Shown: positions 17,278 through 27,313, counted from the stretch's first letter. The stretch: DNA of 64,000 bases from Halodesulfurarchaeum formicicum (GCF_001886955.1 NZ_CP016804.1:558001-622000); one strand, 5' to 3'. Notes: generated from the sequence alone by a model not told the origin. Program-made: numbers and translations.

Positions 17278-17528
17278 GTATACATCTTACTACATTGTGC
17301 TACAAATATGTTTACCCTGGTGTTGGGAGGGGACCATTGCGTTTGCCCATGAATTCTGTGCTCCATTCCCTGACGACGAATTTCCGCCTGTAGACCGTGC
17401 GGATGGCGAGTCGACAAATTGCAAACTAGCTGGCCAACCCAGGTTTTGTTTCCAAACCTCCGTCCACCTATCGTCCGATGGTTCGAAGGGGATATTCGCA
17501 TAAGGGAGCGAAGCGTACGCATTTGTCA

Positions 17529-17726
17529 ATGGCACTGACCATCACCGTCGAGGGAATGACCTGCGGGCATTGTGAAGCGACAGTCGAAGAGGCACTTCAG
17601 GCCGTGTCTGGCGTGACCGAGGCAACCGCCGATCGTGAGGCCGAAGAAGCGACAGTCACTGGGGACGCCGACGCCGCGTCCCTCGTGCAAGCCGTCGAAG
17701 ACGCTGGGTACACGGCACACGCCTGA
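17529..17726 (+). CDS. copZ: CopZ-type heavy-metal-associated chaperone
   Basis: 65-aa HMA-domain protein. The copper-binding motif GMTCGHC is at residues 8-14 in the beta1-alpha1 loop, followed by the ferredoxin-like VEEALQAVSGVTEAT and a Tyr near the C-terminus (DAGYTAHA) as in Cu(I) chaperones. The ATG at 17529 is chosen over an upstream GTG because it gives the exact HMA domain length. Encoded 109 bp before the CopB ATPase, to which it would deliver copper. Confidence 0.92.
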   Translation: MALTITVEGMTCGHCEATVEEALQAVSGVTEATADREAEEATVTGDADAASLVQAVEDAGYTAHA

Positions 17727-17835
17727 AACCCAGCGCCCCTGTAGCAGCGTCCCGCCACAACCTCGCAATCGCGTCCGCAATTCTCCGCACAAGTATCAAG
17801 CCCGGGGCCGTGTAACACGATAGACACTCTCTGGC

Positions 17836-19896
17836 ATGAGCCACGATCCTGACCACGAGGACCACACCGATCATTCGGGGCACGAACAGCTGTTCCGGCG
17901 GCGGTTCTGGGTATCGTTGGCTCTCTCGGTGCCGGTTATCATCTTCAGTGAATTCGTCCAGGACGTCATCGGCTACACGGCCCCCACGTTTTCCGGGAGC
18001 GGCTGGATCACGCCCGTTCTCTCGGTCGTGATTTTCGCGTACGGTGGGGTGCCGTTCCTTTCGATGGCTCGCGAAGAACTCGAGAATCGGGAGCCGGGGA
18101 TGATGATGCTGATCTCCCTGGCCATCACCGTCGCGTTTGGCTACTCGATAGCGAGCCGCTTCCTTCCGGGGACGACGCCGTTCTTCTGGGAACTCGTCAC
18201 GCTGATCGACATCATGCTGCTGGGCCACTGGATGGAAATGCGGTCGGTCCGGCAGGCGTCCGGCGCGCTCGATGAACTGGCCAAACTCATGCCAGACACC
18301 GCCGAGCGCGTGGCCGAGAGTGGCGAAACCGAGACCGTGCCCGTCTCCGAACTCGGTGTAGACGACGTAATTCTCGTCCGGCCGGGCGCATCGGTGCCGG
18401 CAGACGGCGAGGTCATGGAGGGCGAGTCAGCCGTCGACGAATCGATGATCACTGGCGAATCCAGGCCCGTGGGCAAAGCCCCCGGCGCAGACGTGGTCGC
18501 CGGCACGGTCAACCAGGACGGGAGCCTCCGGATTCGAGTCACGAAGACGGGCGAGGAGACGACGCTTGCGGGTATCATGCGCCTGGTGGAGGAAGCTCGC
18601 CAATCAAAATCCCGAACCCAGCTCCTTGCGGACCGCGCCGCCGGCTGGCTGTTCTACGTCGCGCTGGCTGTCGCGGGAATCACGGCCGTCGCGTGGGTCG
18701 CCGCAGTTGGGTTCGACGTCGGCGTTCTCGAACGGGTCGTGACGGTCCTCGTCATCGCCTGTCCACACGCCCTCGGTCTGGCCGTCCCGCTGGTGGTTGC
18801 GATCAACACCTCGACGGCTGCCCAGAACGGGATGCTCATCCGCGATCGGATCGCGATGGAGGAGGCCCGGAACCTCGACACGGTGATGTTTGACAAGACC
18901 GGGACGCTGACCCGGGGCGAACAGGGTGTCGTCGACGTGGAGACGGCGGGCGGCTGGGGCGAAAAGCGGGCGTTCGAGGTCGCAGCGGGTGTTGAAGGTG
19001 ATTCGGAGCATATGATAGCCCGTGCGATCAGAGAGGCTGCCGATGAACGGGGCATAAAGGGAGCACCTGTTTCGAACTTCGAGAACCTCCGGGGTCTCGG
19101 TGTCAGGGCCACTCTGGACGGCGAGGTGGCGACCACTTCGGACGGATCGGACGGGGAGCAACGCAACCTGCGAGAGGGTGAACGGGTGCATCTCGGCGGA
19201 CCGAACCTGATCGAGCGGCTCGGGATCGACCGTCCCGAGGAGATCGTCTCGTTCGCCGCGGAAGCCGGCATGAACGCCCAGACAGTTATCTATCTGATTC
19301 ACGCGGAGTCCGAAGTCGTCGCGGCGTTCGCCTTGGCTGATGTCATTCGACCCGAGAGCCGACAGGCCATCCAGGCGCTACACGGGATGGGCATCGAGGT
19401 CGCCATGTTGACCGGTGACTCCGAGGACGTCGCGAACGCCGTCGCGGCGGAACTCGGCATCGACCAGTACTTCGCGGAGGTACTCCCCGAGGAGAAGGAT
19501 ACGAAGGTCGAACAGCTCCAGTCCGCGGGGAAATTCGTCGCGATGGTCGGGGACGGTGTCAACGACGCACCGGCGCTCATGCGAGCGGACGTGGGCATTG
19601 CAATCGGCTCGGGCACTGATGTCGCCATCGAGTCGGGAGACATCATCCTCGTAGACAACAATCCCGTCGACGTCGTCCGCCTCATTCGGCTGTCACAGGC
19701 GAGTTACCGAAAGATGCAGGAGAACCTCCTGTGGGCGACCGGCTACAACGTCTTCGCGCTCCCGCTGGCGGCTGGAATACTCGCCCCGATCGGCGTCCTC
19801 CTGTCTCCGGCCATCGGTGCAGTGTTGATGTCGCTCTCGACGATCATCGTCGCGATTAACGCCCAGCGACTCTCGAACGTCGACCTCTCGGTTTGA
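17836..19896 (+). CDS. copB: Copper-translocating P-type ATPase, CopB-like (P1B-3)
   Basis: 686-aa P1B-type ATPase exporting copper or silver. Visible elements: a His/Asp-rich N-terminus ([13 protein letters not shown]) instead of a Cys-containing HMA domain; actuator motif [11 protein letters not shown]; the transmembrane metal-site CPH motif in [15 protein letters not shown]; phosphorylation motif [10 protein letters not shown] (Asp near residue 353); and the hinge [15 protein letters not shown] rather than CPC and the His-rich N-terminus point to the CopB subgroup. No regulator gene is adjacent. Confidence 0.93.
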   Translation: MSHDPDHEDHTDHSGHEQLFRRRFWVSLALSVPVIIFSEFVQDVIGYTAPTFSGSGWITPVLSVVIFAYGGVPFLSMAREELENREPGMMMLISLAITVAFGYSIASRFLPGTTPFFWELVTLIDIMLLGHWMEMRSVRQASGALDELAKLMPDTAERVAESGETETVPVSELGVDDVILVRPGASVPADGEVMEGESAVDESMITGESRPVGKAPGADVVAGTVNQDGSLRIRVTKTGEETTLAGIMRLVEEARQSKSRTQLLADRAAGWLFYVALAVAGITAVAWVAAVGFDVGVLERVVTVLVIACPHALGLAVPLVVAINTSTAAQNGMLIRDRIAMEEARNLDTVMFDKTGTLTRGEQGVVDVETAGGWGEKRAFEVAAGVEGDSEHMIARAIREAADERGIKGAPVSNFENLRGLGVRATLDGEVATTSDGSDGEQRNLREGERVHLGGPNLIERLGIDRPEEIVSFAAEAGMNAQTVIYLIHAESEVVAAFALADVIRPESRQAIQALHGMGIEVAMLTGDSEDVANAVAAELGIDQYFAEVLPEEKDTKVEQLQSAGKFVAMVGDGVNDAPALMRADVGIAIGSGTDVAIESGDIILVDNNPVDVVRLIRLSQASYRKMQENLLWATGYNVFALPLAAGILAPIGVLLSPAIGAVLMSLSTIIVAINAQRLSNVDLSV

Positions 19897-19988
19897 CGTG
19901 GGTAATCCCTGGTGGCTGCTGGTTCGCGGTTGGACCGACACCAGAGAACCGTGAGCAAAATCCGAGTAGACGAGGCCGAGCGGGGTCT

Positions 19989-20261
19989 TCAACTGCTGTG
20001 GACGAATTTCCTTCCCAAATTGGGGCATTCGTCTTCACACATCGGCCGGACGTAAACGAAGCCCTCGGAGTGAACGAAAACGCGAAGCCCAGCATAGGAA
20101 AAGATGACTGCCACGTCGCTGGCGGTATGGCTCATGACTGCATCCAGGCCCTCAAGGTCGATGGACTCGGATAGCGGAGGGAGGTCCTCTATCGGCCGCT
20201 CCAACATGTCCGAGACCGCCTCTGTGATGAGTAACAGCACCCGGTCATAGTGTTCGGCCAT
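19989..20261 (-). CDS. HalOD1 output-domain protein (stand-alone)
   Basis: 90-aa protein whose central part (LLITEAVSDMLERPIEDLPPLSES..IDLEGLDAVM, then VIFSYAGLRVFVHSEGFVYV) matches the haloarchaeal HalOD1 output domain, normally found after response-regulator receivers. Here it is the whole protein, followed by a short Cys-containing tail (CEDECPN). Predicted role in signal output; no partner is encoded beside it. Converges on copB. Confidence 0.72.
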   Translation of the reverse strand: MAEHYDRVLLLITEAVSDMLERPIEDLPPLSESIDLEGLDAVMSHTASDVAVIFSYAGLRVFVHSEGFVYVRPMCEDECPNLGRKFVHSS

Positions 20262-20465
20262 GGTCGGTGAAACGGGGATATACCCCTTAGTTATTGACGG
20301 CGTGTCCGAGGATTTTTCGGAGCGTACCCGGTCTGGCGCTTCGTGAGGCTGTTCTTACTTCCCGTGGGTCTCTGTGTCAGGACTGTAAGCGACCAGTTCC
20401 TTACGAATAGGCGACGTATGAAACGGTAATCGCGGTCGGTCCGATGCCTGCTCGCCACCGCCCGA

Positions 20466-22277
20466 CTACTCGACAGTGACGCTCTTTGCGAGGTTCCGCG
20501 GCTTGTCGATGGACCGCTCCAGATGGGCAGCGGCGTGATACGCGACGAGTTGCAACTGCACGTTTGCCAGCACGGGCACGAGATCAGGATGCGTTCCGGG
20601 GACCGTTATCGTCTCGTCGGCCGTACTGACGATGTCGGTCATCGACCGCGGCGTGACCGCGACAACCGGGGCACCCCGGGTCTGAACCTCGCTGATGCTA
20701 CTCCGGAGCTTGTCGGCGTCCCGACCCGAGGAGATGGCGAACACGGGCGTCTCCGACGTCACGAGCGCGAGTGGCCCGTGCTTTAGTTCACCTGCCGCGA
20801 ACCCCTCGGCGTGCTTGTAGGTGATCTCCTTGAACTTCAGCGCTCCCTCCAGTGCGACCGGATACGCGTTCCCCCGGCCGATGAAGAAGCTTCCCCCATC
20901 GCCGAGATACTGCGTGCCAACGTGCTCGGCCCGTGACGTGTCGAGCACCGCCTGGACCTGCTGTGGGAGATCTGCAAGCGCATCGAGCAACTCGGACTGA
21001 CGCGATGGTTTCGAGCCGGTCACATCGTCAGCCAATCGAAGGCCCAGGAGCAGTAGCGCCACCACCTGTGAGGAGAACGTCTTGGTGGCCGCGACGCCGA
21101 TCTCGGGTCCGGCGCGGATGAAAAGCGCGTCGTCAGACTCGCGGGCGGCACTGGAACCGACGACGTTGGTCACTGTGAGCGTTCGGGCGCCGTTTCCCTG
21201 GGCGACCCGCATCGCTTCGAGCGTGTCGGCCGTCTCGCCGCTCTGTGTCACACTAATTACGAGCGTCCCATCGTCAACCGGCGGTGGGTAGACGGCGTAC
21301 TCGCTCGCCAGATACGACGTGGACGGGATGCCCCATTGGGACAGGAGCTGCTCGCCGTACATGGCTGCATGGTAGGAGGTGCCACACGCGACGAACTGCA
21401 CGTTCGTCACATCGGTGAACGTCCCCGGCGGGAAGTCCTTCAGCGCGACCTTGCCGTCCTTGATACGGCCTTCGAGGGTCTGCCGGAGCGCCATCGGTTG
21501 CTCCTGGATCTCCTTGAGCATGAAGTGGTCGTAGCCAGCCTTCTCGGCGGATTCGGCAGCCCAGTCGATGGTCTCGACCGGCCGGTCGATCTCTCGCCCC
21601 TCGCTGTCGGCGATGCGGTAGCCGTCCCGATCGACGACGACGATGTCCCCGTCCTCGAGGTAGACGACCTGATCGGTGAACTCGATGAACGCCGGGGCGT
21701 CACTCGCGAGATAGTTCTGCCCGTCGCCGACCCCCAGAACCAGCGGCGACCCGTCACGGGTGGCGTACACGTGTTTTTCCCCGTCGACGACCATCGCCAA
21801 CGCGTAACTACCGTCCAACCTGCCGACTGCGTGACGGAACGCCGCCTCGGGGCGTTCCCCGTCATCGAGTCGTTCCTCGATGAGATGCGGGACGACCTCG
21901 GTATCGGTGTCACTGGTAAACTCGTGGCCTCGCTCCGTTAGTTCGGCCCGGAGCTGGTCGTGGTTCTCGATGATGCCATTGTGGACCACCGCGACGGTCC
22001 CGGAACAGTCCGTGTGGGGATGGGCGTTATCGTCAGACGGCGGCCCGTGGGTGCTCCAGCGAGTGTGTCCGATGCCGACGTCTCCGCGCAGCCGATTCGT
22101 TCGAGCGCTCCCCTTCAGGGTAGCGACTTCGCCCTCGCTTTTCGACACCTCGATGCCGGACCCGTTTGCCAGCGCCAGCCCGGCCGAATCATATCCCCGG
22201 TACTCCAGGTTTTCCAGGCTTTGCAGCACTGTATCACTGACATCCTCACTCCCGACACACGCGGTGATGCCACACAT
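20466..22277 (-). CDS. glmS: Glutamine-fructose-6-phosphate aminotransferase (isomerising)
   Basis: 603-aa enzyme making glucosamine-6-phosphate, the entry to UDP-GlcNAc. The N-terminal nucleophile is Cys2 (MCGITACVG), with VGIGHTRWSTHGPPSDDNAH and NGIIENHDQLR of the glutamine amidotransferase domain. Two SIS domains follow (VACGTSYHAAMYGEQLL; FIGRGNAYPVALEGALKFKE), ending in NLAKSVTVE. Product feeds GlmM and the GlmU-like enzyme encoded at 28-30 kb. Monocistronic. Confidence 0.97.
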   Translation of the reverse strand: MCGITACVGSEDVSDTVLQSLENLEYRGYDSAGLALANGSGIEVSKSEGEVATLKGSARTNRLRGDVGIGHTRWSTHGPPSDDNAHPHTDCSGTVAVVHNGIIENHDQLRAELTERGHEFTSDTDTEVVPHLIEERLDDGERPEAAFRHAVGRLDGSYALAMVVDGEKHVYATRDGSPLVLGVGDGQNYLASDAPAFIEFTDQVVYLEDGDIVVVDRDGYRIADSEGREIDRPVETIDWAAESAEKAGYDHFMLKEIQEQPMALRQTLEGRIKDGKVALKDFPPGTFTDVTNVQFVACGTSYHAAMYGEQLLSQWGIPSTSYLASEYAVYPPPVDDGTLVISVTQSGETADTLEAMRVAQGNGARTLTVTNVVGSSAARESDDALFIRAGPEIGVAATKTFSSQVVALLLLGLRLADDVTGSKPSRQSELLDALADLPQQVQAVLDTSRAEHVGTQYLGDGGSFFIGRGNAYPVALEGALKFKEITYKHAEGFAAGELKHGPLALVTSETPVFAISSGRDADKLRSSISEVQTRGAPVVAVTPRSMTDIVSTADETITVPGTHPDLVPVLANVQLQLVAYHAAAHLERSIDKPRNLAKSVTVE

Positions 22278-22915
22278 CAGTCGATCACCCCCGCGACGCT
22301 GTCAGACAACCGAACCCGAATCGACGGGAGCGGTTCCCGGGTCGTCGGATTCGTGGTCGTGTGTCGTGCCGTGTCGGGAATTTCGAATGATAGCATCTGT
22401 CGTGACAACCTCGATAGTATCGAGAAGGCTCTCGCGTGGTATTGTTATGAACAGGAATTCGAGGCTAGCTTCGAGTAATCGGCCTATACGGCCACGGATC
22501 CGGGCGAAGGCGTTTCTGCCTGGTGTCGGGCCCATGGCTGATCGGGGAACTGTTTACTGAACTATCCTCACGGGGCTTCCGAAACGATCCGCAGATCGCC
22601 CTCAAACCGATTCTCACGGAATGGGACCGAGCGCTCTCGACGCCGGATTCGGGCGGTTCGTGTGAAACAACTGCATTACAATATGTGACTACGTTGAATT
22701 GAGATTCATGGACCGAAATCTCTCCCCAGAGGCAGAACTTACAGTTTCCGTTCCCACTTCCCGCTCCGATCCTATCCGGGTGTCCGAATTCGGCTGTGTC
22801 CAGGGTCCTTCAGTCCATTTCATGGAATTTGTACATCCATGATTGAACGCAGGCCGAGTGAATCTGCACACAAAGACCGCAGCACGAACGGGCGGCATAA
22901 CCCAGCGACAATCCA
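22278..22915. other. Long gene-free spacer
   Basis: About 640 bp between divergent glmS and the first DUF7344-like gene, with lower GC than its surroundings. Short frames on both strands lack haloarchaeal codon bias or recognisable sequence. It must hold the glmS and DUF7344 promoters; I could not assign a convincing TATA box or an RNA structure. Confidence 0.5.
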
Positions 22916-23596
22916 ATGAACGAAGCACCAGAAACGGTGTCCGAAGGGCGTATCGACCCGGATACCACGAACCCCGACACGACCTGTGCGAGCGGGGGTA
23001 TCGAATCAGATCACCAGCCGAAAGCAGAGACTACCGGCGATATGAACGTCGATTCGACCGACCCCGTGGCGCGAGGAGGGTTGCCGCTCGACGAAACGTT
23101 CGAACTACTGCGTAACCAGCGCCGCCGCTATGTGCTCCAGTATCTCGAATCACAGCCCGGCCAGGTATCGCTGAGCGAGCTGGCCGAGCAGATTGCGGCC
23201 TGGGAGAACGAAAAAGAAATCAGACAGATCACCTCCAGTGAGCGAAAGCGGGTGTACGTCGGACTCTACCAGTGTCACCTGCCGAAGATGGACGGCATGG
23301 ACGTCATTTCGTTCAACAAACCCCGGGGGTTGATCGAACTCGGAGCGAACGCCGACGCGGTCGAACCGTACCTGCAGCGCCCCGCAACTACAGACCGGCT
23401 GTCCGGGCTCCGCGTCGGTCTCCCGGTCATCGGCCTCTCCCTGGTGCCCATGGCGATACTACTGCAGTCTCAATCGATGCTCTCGCTACTCGCCGCGCTG
23501 GCTGTCATCGTGGTGGCCACCCTCGGTGGCGTTGGGATGCTTCTCCGATCGGGCGGCGATCCTGACGTGGCGACCGACACAACGGCGGTCACATGA
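22916..23596 (+). CDS. DUF7344-type winged-helix membrane protein, copy 1
   Basis: 226-aa protein. An acidic, probably disordered N-terminus (about 60 residues) precedes a winged-helix-like domain starting LDETFELLRNQRRRYVLQYL, with LAEQIAAWENEKEI and ERKRVYVGLYQCHLPKMD, which is the haloarchaeal DUF7344 signature. Two C-terminal hydrophobic helices (about residues 165-210) anchor it to the membrane. Such proteins are thought to be regulators, but no target is known. Tandem paralogue of the next gene. Confidence 0.8.
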   Translation: MNEAPETVSEGRIDPDTTNPDTTCASGGIESDHQPKAETTGDMNVDSTDPVARGGLPLDETFELLRNQRRRYVLQYLESQPGQVSLSELAEQIAAWENEKEIRQITSSERKRVYVGLYQCHLPKMDGMDVISFNKPRGLIELGANADAVEPYLQRPATTDRLSGLRVGLPVIGLSLVPMAILLQSQSMLSLLAALAVIVVATLGGVGMLLRSGGDPDVATDTTAVT

Positions 23597-23741
23597 ACGC
23601 CAATGAACACGCCTCTGGCCCGGTAATCCCTGCTTTATGTGGGCATTACTCGGGGAATCGAATACATAACAATGGGGTAAACTCGTCAACGAAATGTATG
23701 GACACATTCGGCCGAACCCTCACGCAAACTACTCAAGGACG

Positions 23742-24296
23742 ATGAGTTCCTCCGATTCGGCCGGGCTGAGCACGGACCAGATATTCGAGATACTCAGTAG
23801 TCAACGCCGGCGGATGGTTCTCTATTATCTCCGCCAGCATGGGGGGTCGGCGACGATGAGCGACCTCGCCGATCAGATCGCGGCCTGGGAGAACGAGACC
23901 GAGATCGACGAGTTGACGAGCCAGGAACGAAAGCGCGTGTACGTCTCACTGTACCAGACCCACCTCCCGAAACTCGCCTCCACCAACCTGATCGATTATG
24001 ACTCCGACGAGGGGGATGTCAGACTCACCGACCGGGCGACAGAGATGGACGCCTTTCTCAGCCCCAAGCAGCGCTCGGGGTACTCCTGGCGTCGACACTA
24101 CTTCGCACTCCTGCTTCTCGCTGGTGCCCTGATGGTGATCGGGGTGATCGTAACGCCACTTTTCGGACCAAACGTGTTGCCGCTTTTGGTTGGCGGCATC
24201 TTGATCGGCTATCTGGTGACAGTCGGGGTCGAGTACTGGTACCACCGGAAACAGCAGTCGACGGTACCGGTCGAGCTCGTCCCCGACGACCAGTGA
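23742..24296 (+). CDS. DUF7344-type winged-helix membrane protein, copy 2
   Basis: 184-aa paralogue of the preceding protein: LSTDQIFEILSSQRRRMVLY, LADQIAAWENETEIDEL and ERKRVYVSLYQTHLPKLA at residues about 10-85, then two transmembrane helices and a basic/His stretch (YWYHRKQQ). ATG at 23742 is preferred because the 16 residues before it are not conserved with copy 1. An A/T-rich stretch around 23650-23680 may contain its own promoter. Confidence 0.8.
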   Translation: MSSSDSAGLSTDQIFEILSSQRRRMVLYYLRQHGGSATMSDLADQIAAWENETEIDELTSQERKRVYVSLYQTHLPKLASTNLIDYDSDEGDVRLTDRATEMDAFLSPKQRSGYSWRRHYFALLLLAGALMVIGVIVTPLFGPNVLPLLVGGILIGYLVTVGVEYWYHRKQQSTVPVELVPDDQ

Positions 24297-24342
24297 GTCA
24301 GTTTTCAGATTGCTGTGACGGTGGTAGTCGCGGGGACTGAGC

Positions 24343-24558
24343 CTACCGCCAGTCCGAGAGTTGCCGAACTGACGAGGGAGATGCGATGATGAACTCGGCG
24401 TCCGTGAGGTGCTCGTCCTCACTGGGGAGAAAGATGAATTGTTCCCCGTCCTCTTCGACGTGGATGGCGGTCAACGGTTCGTGCTCGTAGCCCAGGTCCG
24501 TCGACGGGTCCGGGTTGACGTCGACGGTCTCCCACGCGCCTCTCTCGGGCTCACCCAT
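24343..24558 (-). CDS. Small acidic haloarchaeal protein of unknown function
   Basis: 71-aa soluble protein, convergent with the second DUF7344-like gene. It reads as one small domain: LTAIHVEEDGEQFIFLPSED, LTDAEFIIASPSS, VRQLSDWR. Codon use is typical for the genome and the frame is closed by clean stop codons. I do not recognise the family. The neighbouring regulators suggest a regulatory or accessory role, without proof. Confidence 0.62.
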   Translation of the reverse strand: MGEPERGAWETVDVNPDPSTDLGYEHEPLTAIHVEEDGEQFIFLPSEDEHLTDAEFIIASPSSVRQLSDWR

Positions 24559-25116
24559 CGAGACCCCTCCTGGTATTGAGCCCAGCAGTTGTCGTCTTAG
24601 ATTGCCGCACAGGTTCGTCCGTCCATCCGTCTCGAATCTGCATACTGGTAGGAATCGGTTTACGGGATTAACGGTTCTGGCCGGATACGTACGGCGTTGT
24701 TACGGGATAGTTGTGGAACCATTTCAGCGACTGGTAGGACTTCCCATAGCGGAGAAAGATCGTCTTACTCGACGAGAAAAATCGCCGGTACTGAAACACC
24801 GGGCGCGATCGACGAGCTGAATTCGGCTCGTTGGTGGGGCCTCGAACCTCGGCAGCGAATCCGACTACCCGGCTGTTTGTGTCCCAGTCTTTGGACTCGT
24901 TGAGACTGCCTACTGGGCCCCATGTCTGTTGGAGGTGGCTTGCGAGCCGGTAAGTGCCGTATACCTGAGTGGCCGGATCATGTATCCTACGTCGTGACGG
25001 AGAGTCCCGCCAGATCGGGTCGAACAATCGTGACTGTGTCGCTGGGAAAATACCTTCATGGACAACTATCAGATGAGCCACGATGACTGGCGGACGGAAA
25101 CGGTGAGAGGGGGCCA
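24559..25116. other. Gene-free spacer
   Basis: About 560 bp with nothing convincing on either strand; a 149-codon reverse frame (24668-25117) has atypical composition (many Arg, Ser, Phe, Trp). AAAATACCTT (about 25048-25057) could be a TATA element for the winged-helix gene that follows. Confidence 0.5.
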
Positions 25117-25392
25117 ATGAGTACAGACTGGGACGAGATCGGGTACGTAATCAGCTCGACCTACCGAATCAGGGTTCTCCAGCGGTTGGCCGACTCGGCA
25201 GCACCGACCTCGAAGATCGCCGAGGATATCGGCTGTGCCAACTCCCACGTTTCACGCGCGTTGAACGACCTCCGTGAGCGTGGGCTCGTCGATCTCCTCG
25301 TGCCGGAGTCTCGGAAGAAAGGCCGTATCTACGGTATCACCGACCGTGGCCGCGAGATCTGGGAGACCATCGAGGCACAGAACCTGGTCTAA
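25117..25392 (+). CDS. Winged-helix transcriptional regulator
   Basis: 91-aa MarR/ArsR-like DNA-binding protein made of a single wHTH: YVISSTYRIRVLQRLADS, TSKIAEDIGCANSHVSRALN (recognition helix about residues 34-50) and the wing ESRKKGRIYGITDRGREIW. No sensor or membrane part. Precedes, on the opposite strand, a 36-aa micro-ORF. Targets unknown. Confidence 0.85.
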   Translation: MSTDWDEIGYVISSTYRIRVLQRLADSAAPTSKIAEDIGCANSHVSRALNDLRERGLVDLLVPESRKKGRIYGITDRGREIWETIEAQNLV

Positions 25393-25405
25393 GAAACGGT
25401 GGTTT

Positions 25406-25516
25406 TCACTTCTCGTCGTCGTCCGGAATGAGCATTTCTGGGGTCCGCTCGTACTTCGAGGCCGAGAGGAACTCGGAGATTCGCCGTCGGTCCTTCTCGG
25501 TGAGCCCGTTCTGCAT
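25406..25516 (-). CDS. 36-aa microprotein
   Basis: A short reverse-strand frame starting with ATG at 25516 and ending with TGA at 25406. The product begins MQNGLTEKDRRRISEFLSAS and continues KYERTPEMLIPDDDEK. It has haloarchaeal codon use (GAG, GAC, CTC, CGG), a charged amphipathic first half and an acidic tail, unlike the random translations in the surrounding spacer. Family not recognised. It converges on the winged-helix gene, 13 bp apart. Confidence 0.55.
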   Translation of the reverse strand: MQNGLTEKDRRRISEFLSASKYERTPEMLIPDDDEK

Positions 25517-26059
25517 ACTTCCGTGTACGGAACTCAGCCACCTAAGTAGACACAACTTACTGTCGCCAATTCGAGGCAACTGGGTACTATCTCGTCATAA
25601 TTATCGATCTCGACGCCGTCTCGGGTTCTCGTGGACGGCCCAGGGAGAAATCGAGTCACTGATTGCCACGAGCTCGATCGTCGATCCTCGGCAAACTTCA
25701 CCTTTCCAAGTCCCAATTTTGATCCCGACGACAATTTGACCTTCAAACTGTCCGGCGGCAATTGATGGGTCGCAACGCCACCCTGGGACGCCGTGTTCCC
25801 GCCGAGCGATTCGCCGGGATATCACCTGCTCCGGGTTGGAAGAACTCGGATGATAATCACGGGCATCTTGGTGCTCCCTCGTGGATCTCCTGGCTTACTG
25901 GTTCGAGGTCGATCCGGCGCTCTTTTCCCGTTAAGCACTTCGCTGAGGCCACGAGCGGTAATCTCGTCTGAACGCCGCATAGCACCTTTATTACAATGCA
26001 CCTGACCCGTGTAGAATCGACTCGGATGTGCCAGTGCACGGTTGCATCCATGACTAACT
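25517..26059. other. Gene-free spacer, possible decayed DNA
   Basis: About 540 bp of lower GC. Reverse-strand frames at 25601-25825 and 25534-25761 give mixed peptides (one has FEGQIVVGIKIGTWKGEV) that could be relics, but there is no continuous gene. CACCTTTATTACAATG (about 25983-25998) is AT-rich and may serve the next gene. Confidence 0.45.
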
Positions 26060-26296
26060 ATGGTCCGAAAATTCCGACGAAGTGACGAAGGGATGAAGGT
26101 ACGAACAAACGACGGCGACTACGTCGGCACCATCGAAACGGTTCAGAGCGGTACGGCCCACGTGAAACCGGAGACAGGAATTTCAGACAGCATCCGCCAG
26201 CGTCTCGGCTGGGAGACGGAAGGGCAAGAGATGTTCGAACTGGACTCTTCGAGAGTGGCGTCGTTCGGAGACGATGCGGTTCACCTGAAGGACTGA
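26060..26296 (+). CDS. Small beta-rich (PRC-barrel/DUF2171-like) protein
   Basis: 78-aa protein; MKVRTNDGDYVGTIETVQSG followed by AHVKP and DSSRVASFGDDAVHLKD has the layout of a PRC-barrel-type fold ('G..V...DG..VG.V..V'). Start at 26060 (MVRKFRRSDEG) or 26093 (MKVRTND); the first is used because of its position after an AT-rich stretch. Function unknown. Confidence 0.62.
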   Translation: MVRKFRRSDEGMKVRTNDGDYVGTIETVQSGTAHVKPETGISDSIRQRLGWETEGQEMFELDSSRVASFGDDAVHLKD

Positions 26297-26322
26297 CGAC
26301 ACTGCCGGGGATAACTCCCGGT

Positions 26323-27078
26323 TCACCCCGCCTTCTGTAGCATCGCCTCAATATCGTCGAGGTGGCCATGTCCGACGACGGCGACTACCGACCCGTCCTG
26401 CCGGAGGGACTGGAGCCGCCTGACCATGTACCGCTCCCGCACCGCGTCCAGAAATGCTGTGGCCGCCGGCGGATCGAAACTCCGCAGAAGCGTCGTGCTC
26501 CGCCGCACGTGGGCCTGTTCGTGTTCGGCCTGGGTCCTTGGGGTGACGTCAGCCGGGAGGTCATACTCGTGGCGCTGTTCGAGATCCTCGACAGCGGGCG
26601 TGCCGGGGACGCCCAGTCCTGCCAGCCGCCCGACCAGGGCGTGTGCAGTTATTCGGCTAACGTCACCGACTGCCCGTAGCACGGTCGTCACTGACGGGCG
26701 CTCATTGCGGAGTTCGGCGAACAGTGACCGCCCAGTGCCACGGCCTGGCACGTCGATTCCGGTGAGCGAGCCATCTGTGGCGGCTATCGCGGCCGCCATC
26801 TCACCGCCGAGGCCCTCCTCAGCGCCGGTCGAGTCCTCGGCGGTCGCATCTTCGATGACCGGCAATAACAGGTCCGGGAGCTCGACGGCGACGGTCTCGG
26901 GCGCGACCGCATCGACGACCGCAACAGCGCGGTGGACACTTGCTGGGTGGTCGTGGACGACCCCGACCAACACTACCGGAGACGATCCCCCGTCGATGTG
27001 ACGAACGTTCGACTCACTCACCCGCGGGTCCTTCTCCATGACAGTGCTGAGTTGGTCGGCGACCTGTTGGCTTCCCAT
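26323..27078 (-). CDS. TraB/PrgY-family protein
   Basis: 251-aa protein of the TraB (TIKI-like) family. Conserved motifs are VVLVGVVHDHPASVHRA with the HxxH-type core (residues about 36-52), PETVAVELPDLLLP, and the C-terminal VVAVVGHGHLDDIEAML with the second GHxH element. Family members are membrane-associated metalloprotease-like or regulatory proteins. The hydrophobic C-terminal helices of longer archaeal TraB proteins are missing, so this is a short, soluble version. Confidence 0.8.
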   Translation of the reverse strand: MGSQQVADQLSTVMEKDPRVSESNVRHIDGGSSPVVLVGVVHDHPASVHRAVAVVDAVAPETVAVELPDLLLPVIEDATAEDSTGAEEGLGGEMAAAIAATDGSLTGIDVPGRGTGRSLFAELRNERPSVTTVLRAVGDVSRITAHALVGRLAGLGVPGTPAVEDLEQRHEYDLPADVTPRTQAEHEQAHVRRSTTLLRSFDPPAATAFLDAVRERYMVRRLQSLRQDGSVVAVVGHGHLDDIEAMLQKAG

Positions 27079-27128
27079 AATCTACTGGACGGACGTAATG
27101 ACCGTCTTACCAGGGTATAATCCTCTGG

Positions 27129-27257
27129 CTACTTAGGTAGCGCGCCCACCAAGGGCCCGCCCCACTCGTCGAATTGGCCGGCGAAAATGGCCACCGTTTC
27201 CTCGTCTGGATCGATAGTCCGCTGGGGGTTACATCGAATTGCCATCCAAGAATACAC
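27129..27257 (-). pseudogene. Possible short gene or gene remnant
   Basis: A reverse-strand frame open from 27347 to the TAG at 27129 gives a protein-like, acidic peptide without a good start: GTG at 27257 or ATG at 27245 would give 42 or 38 aa, ending QRTIDPDEETVAIFAGQFDE and WGGPLVGALPK. Upstream of these starts the frame still reads sensibly (RDSERDLATLAERLEP) and overlaps the end of the HalOD1 gene in another frame, so it may be the tail of a decayed gene. Confidence 0.3.
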
Positions 27258-27313
27258 CGGTTCCAAACGCTCAGCGAGGGTGGCGAGATCTCGTTCGCTG
27301 TCGCGATGGGCAG

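Noticed and set aside
22302-22535. 77-codon reverse frame upstream of glmS
   Set aside because: Neither conserved-looking nor preceded by a promoter; probably part of the glmS leader and spacer.
24668-25117. 149-codon reverse frame
   Set aside because: No codon bias, unusual aromatic/basic composition and no recognisable motif.
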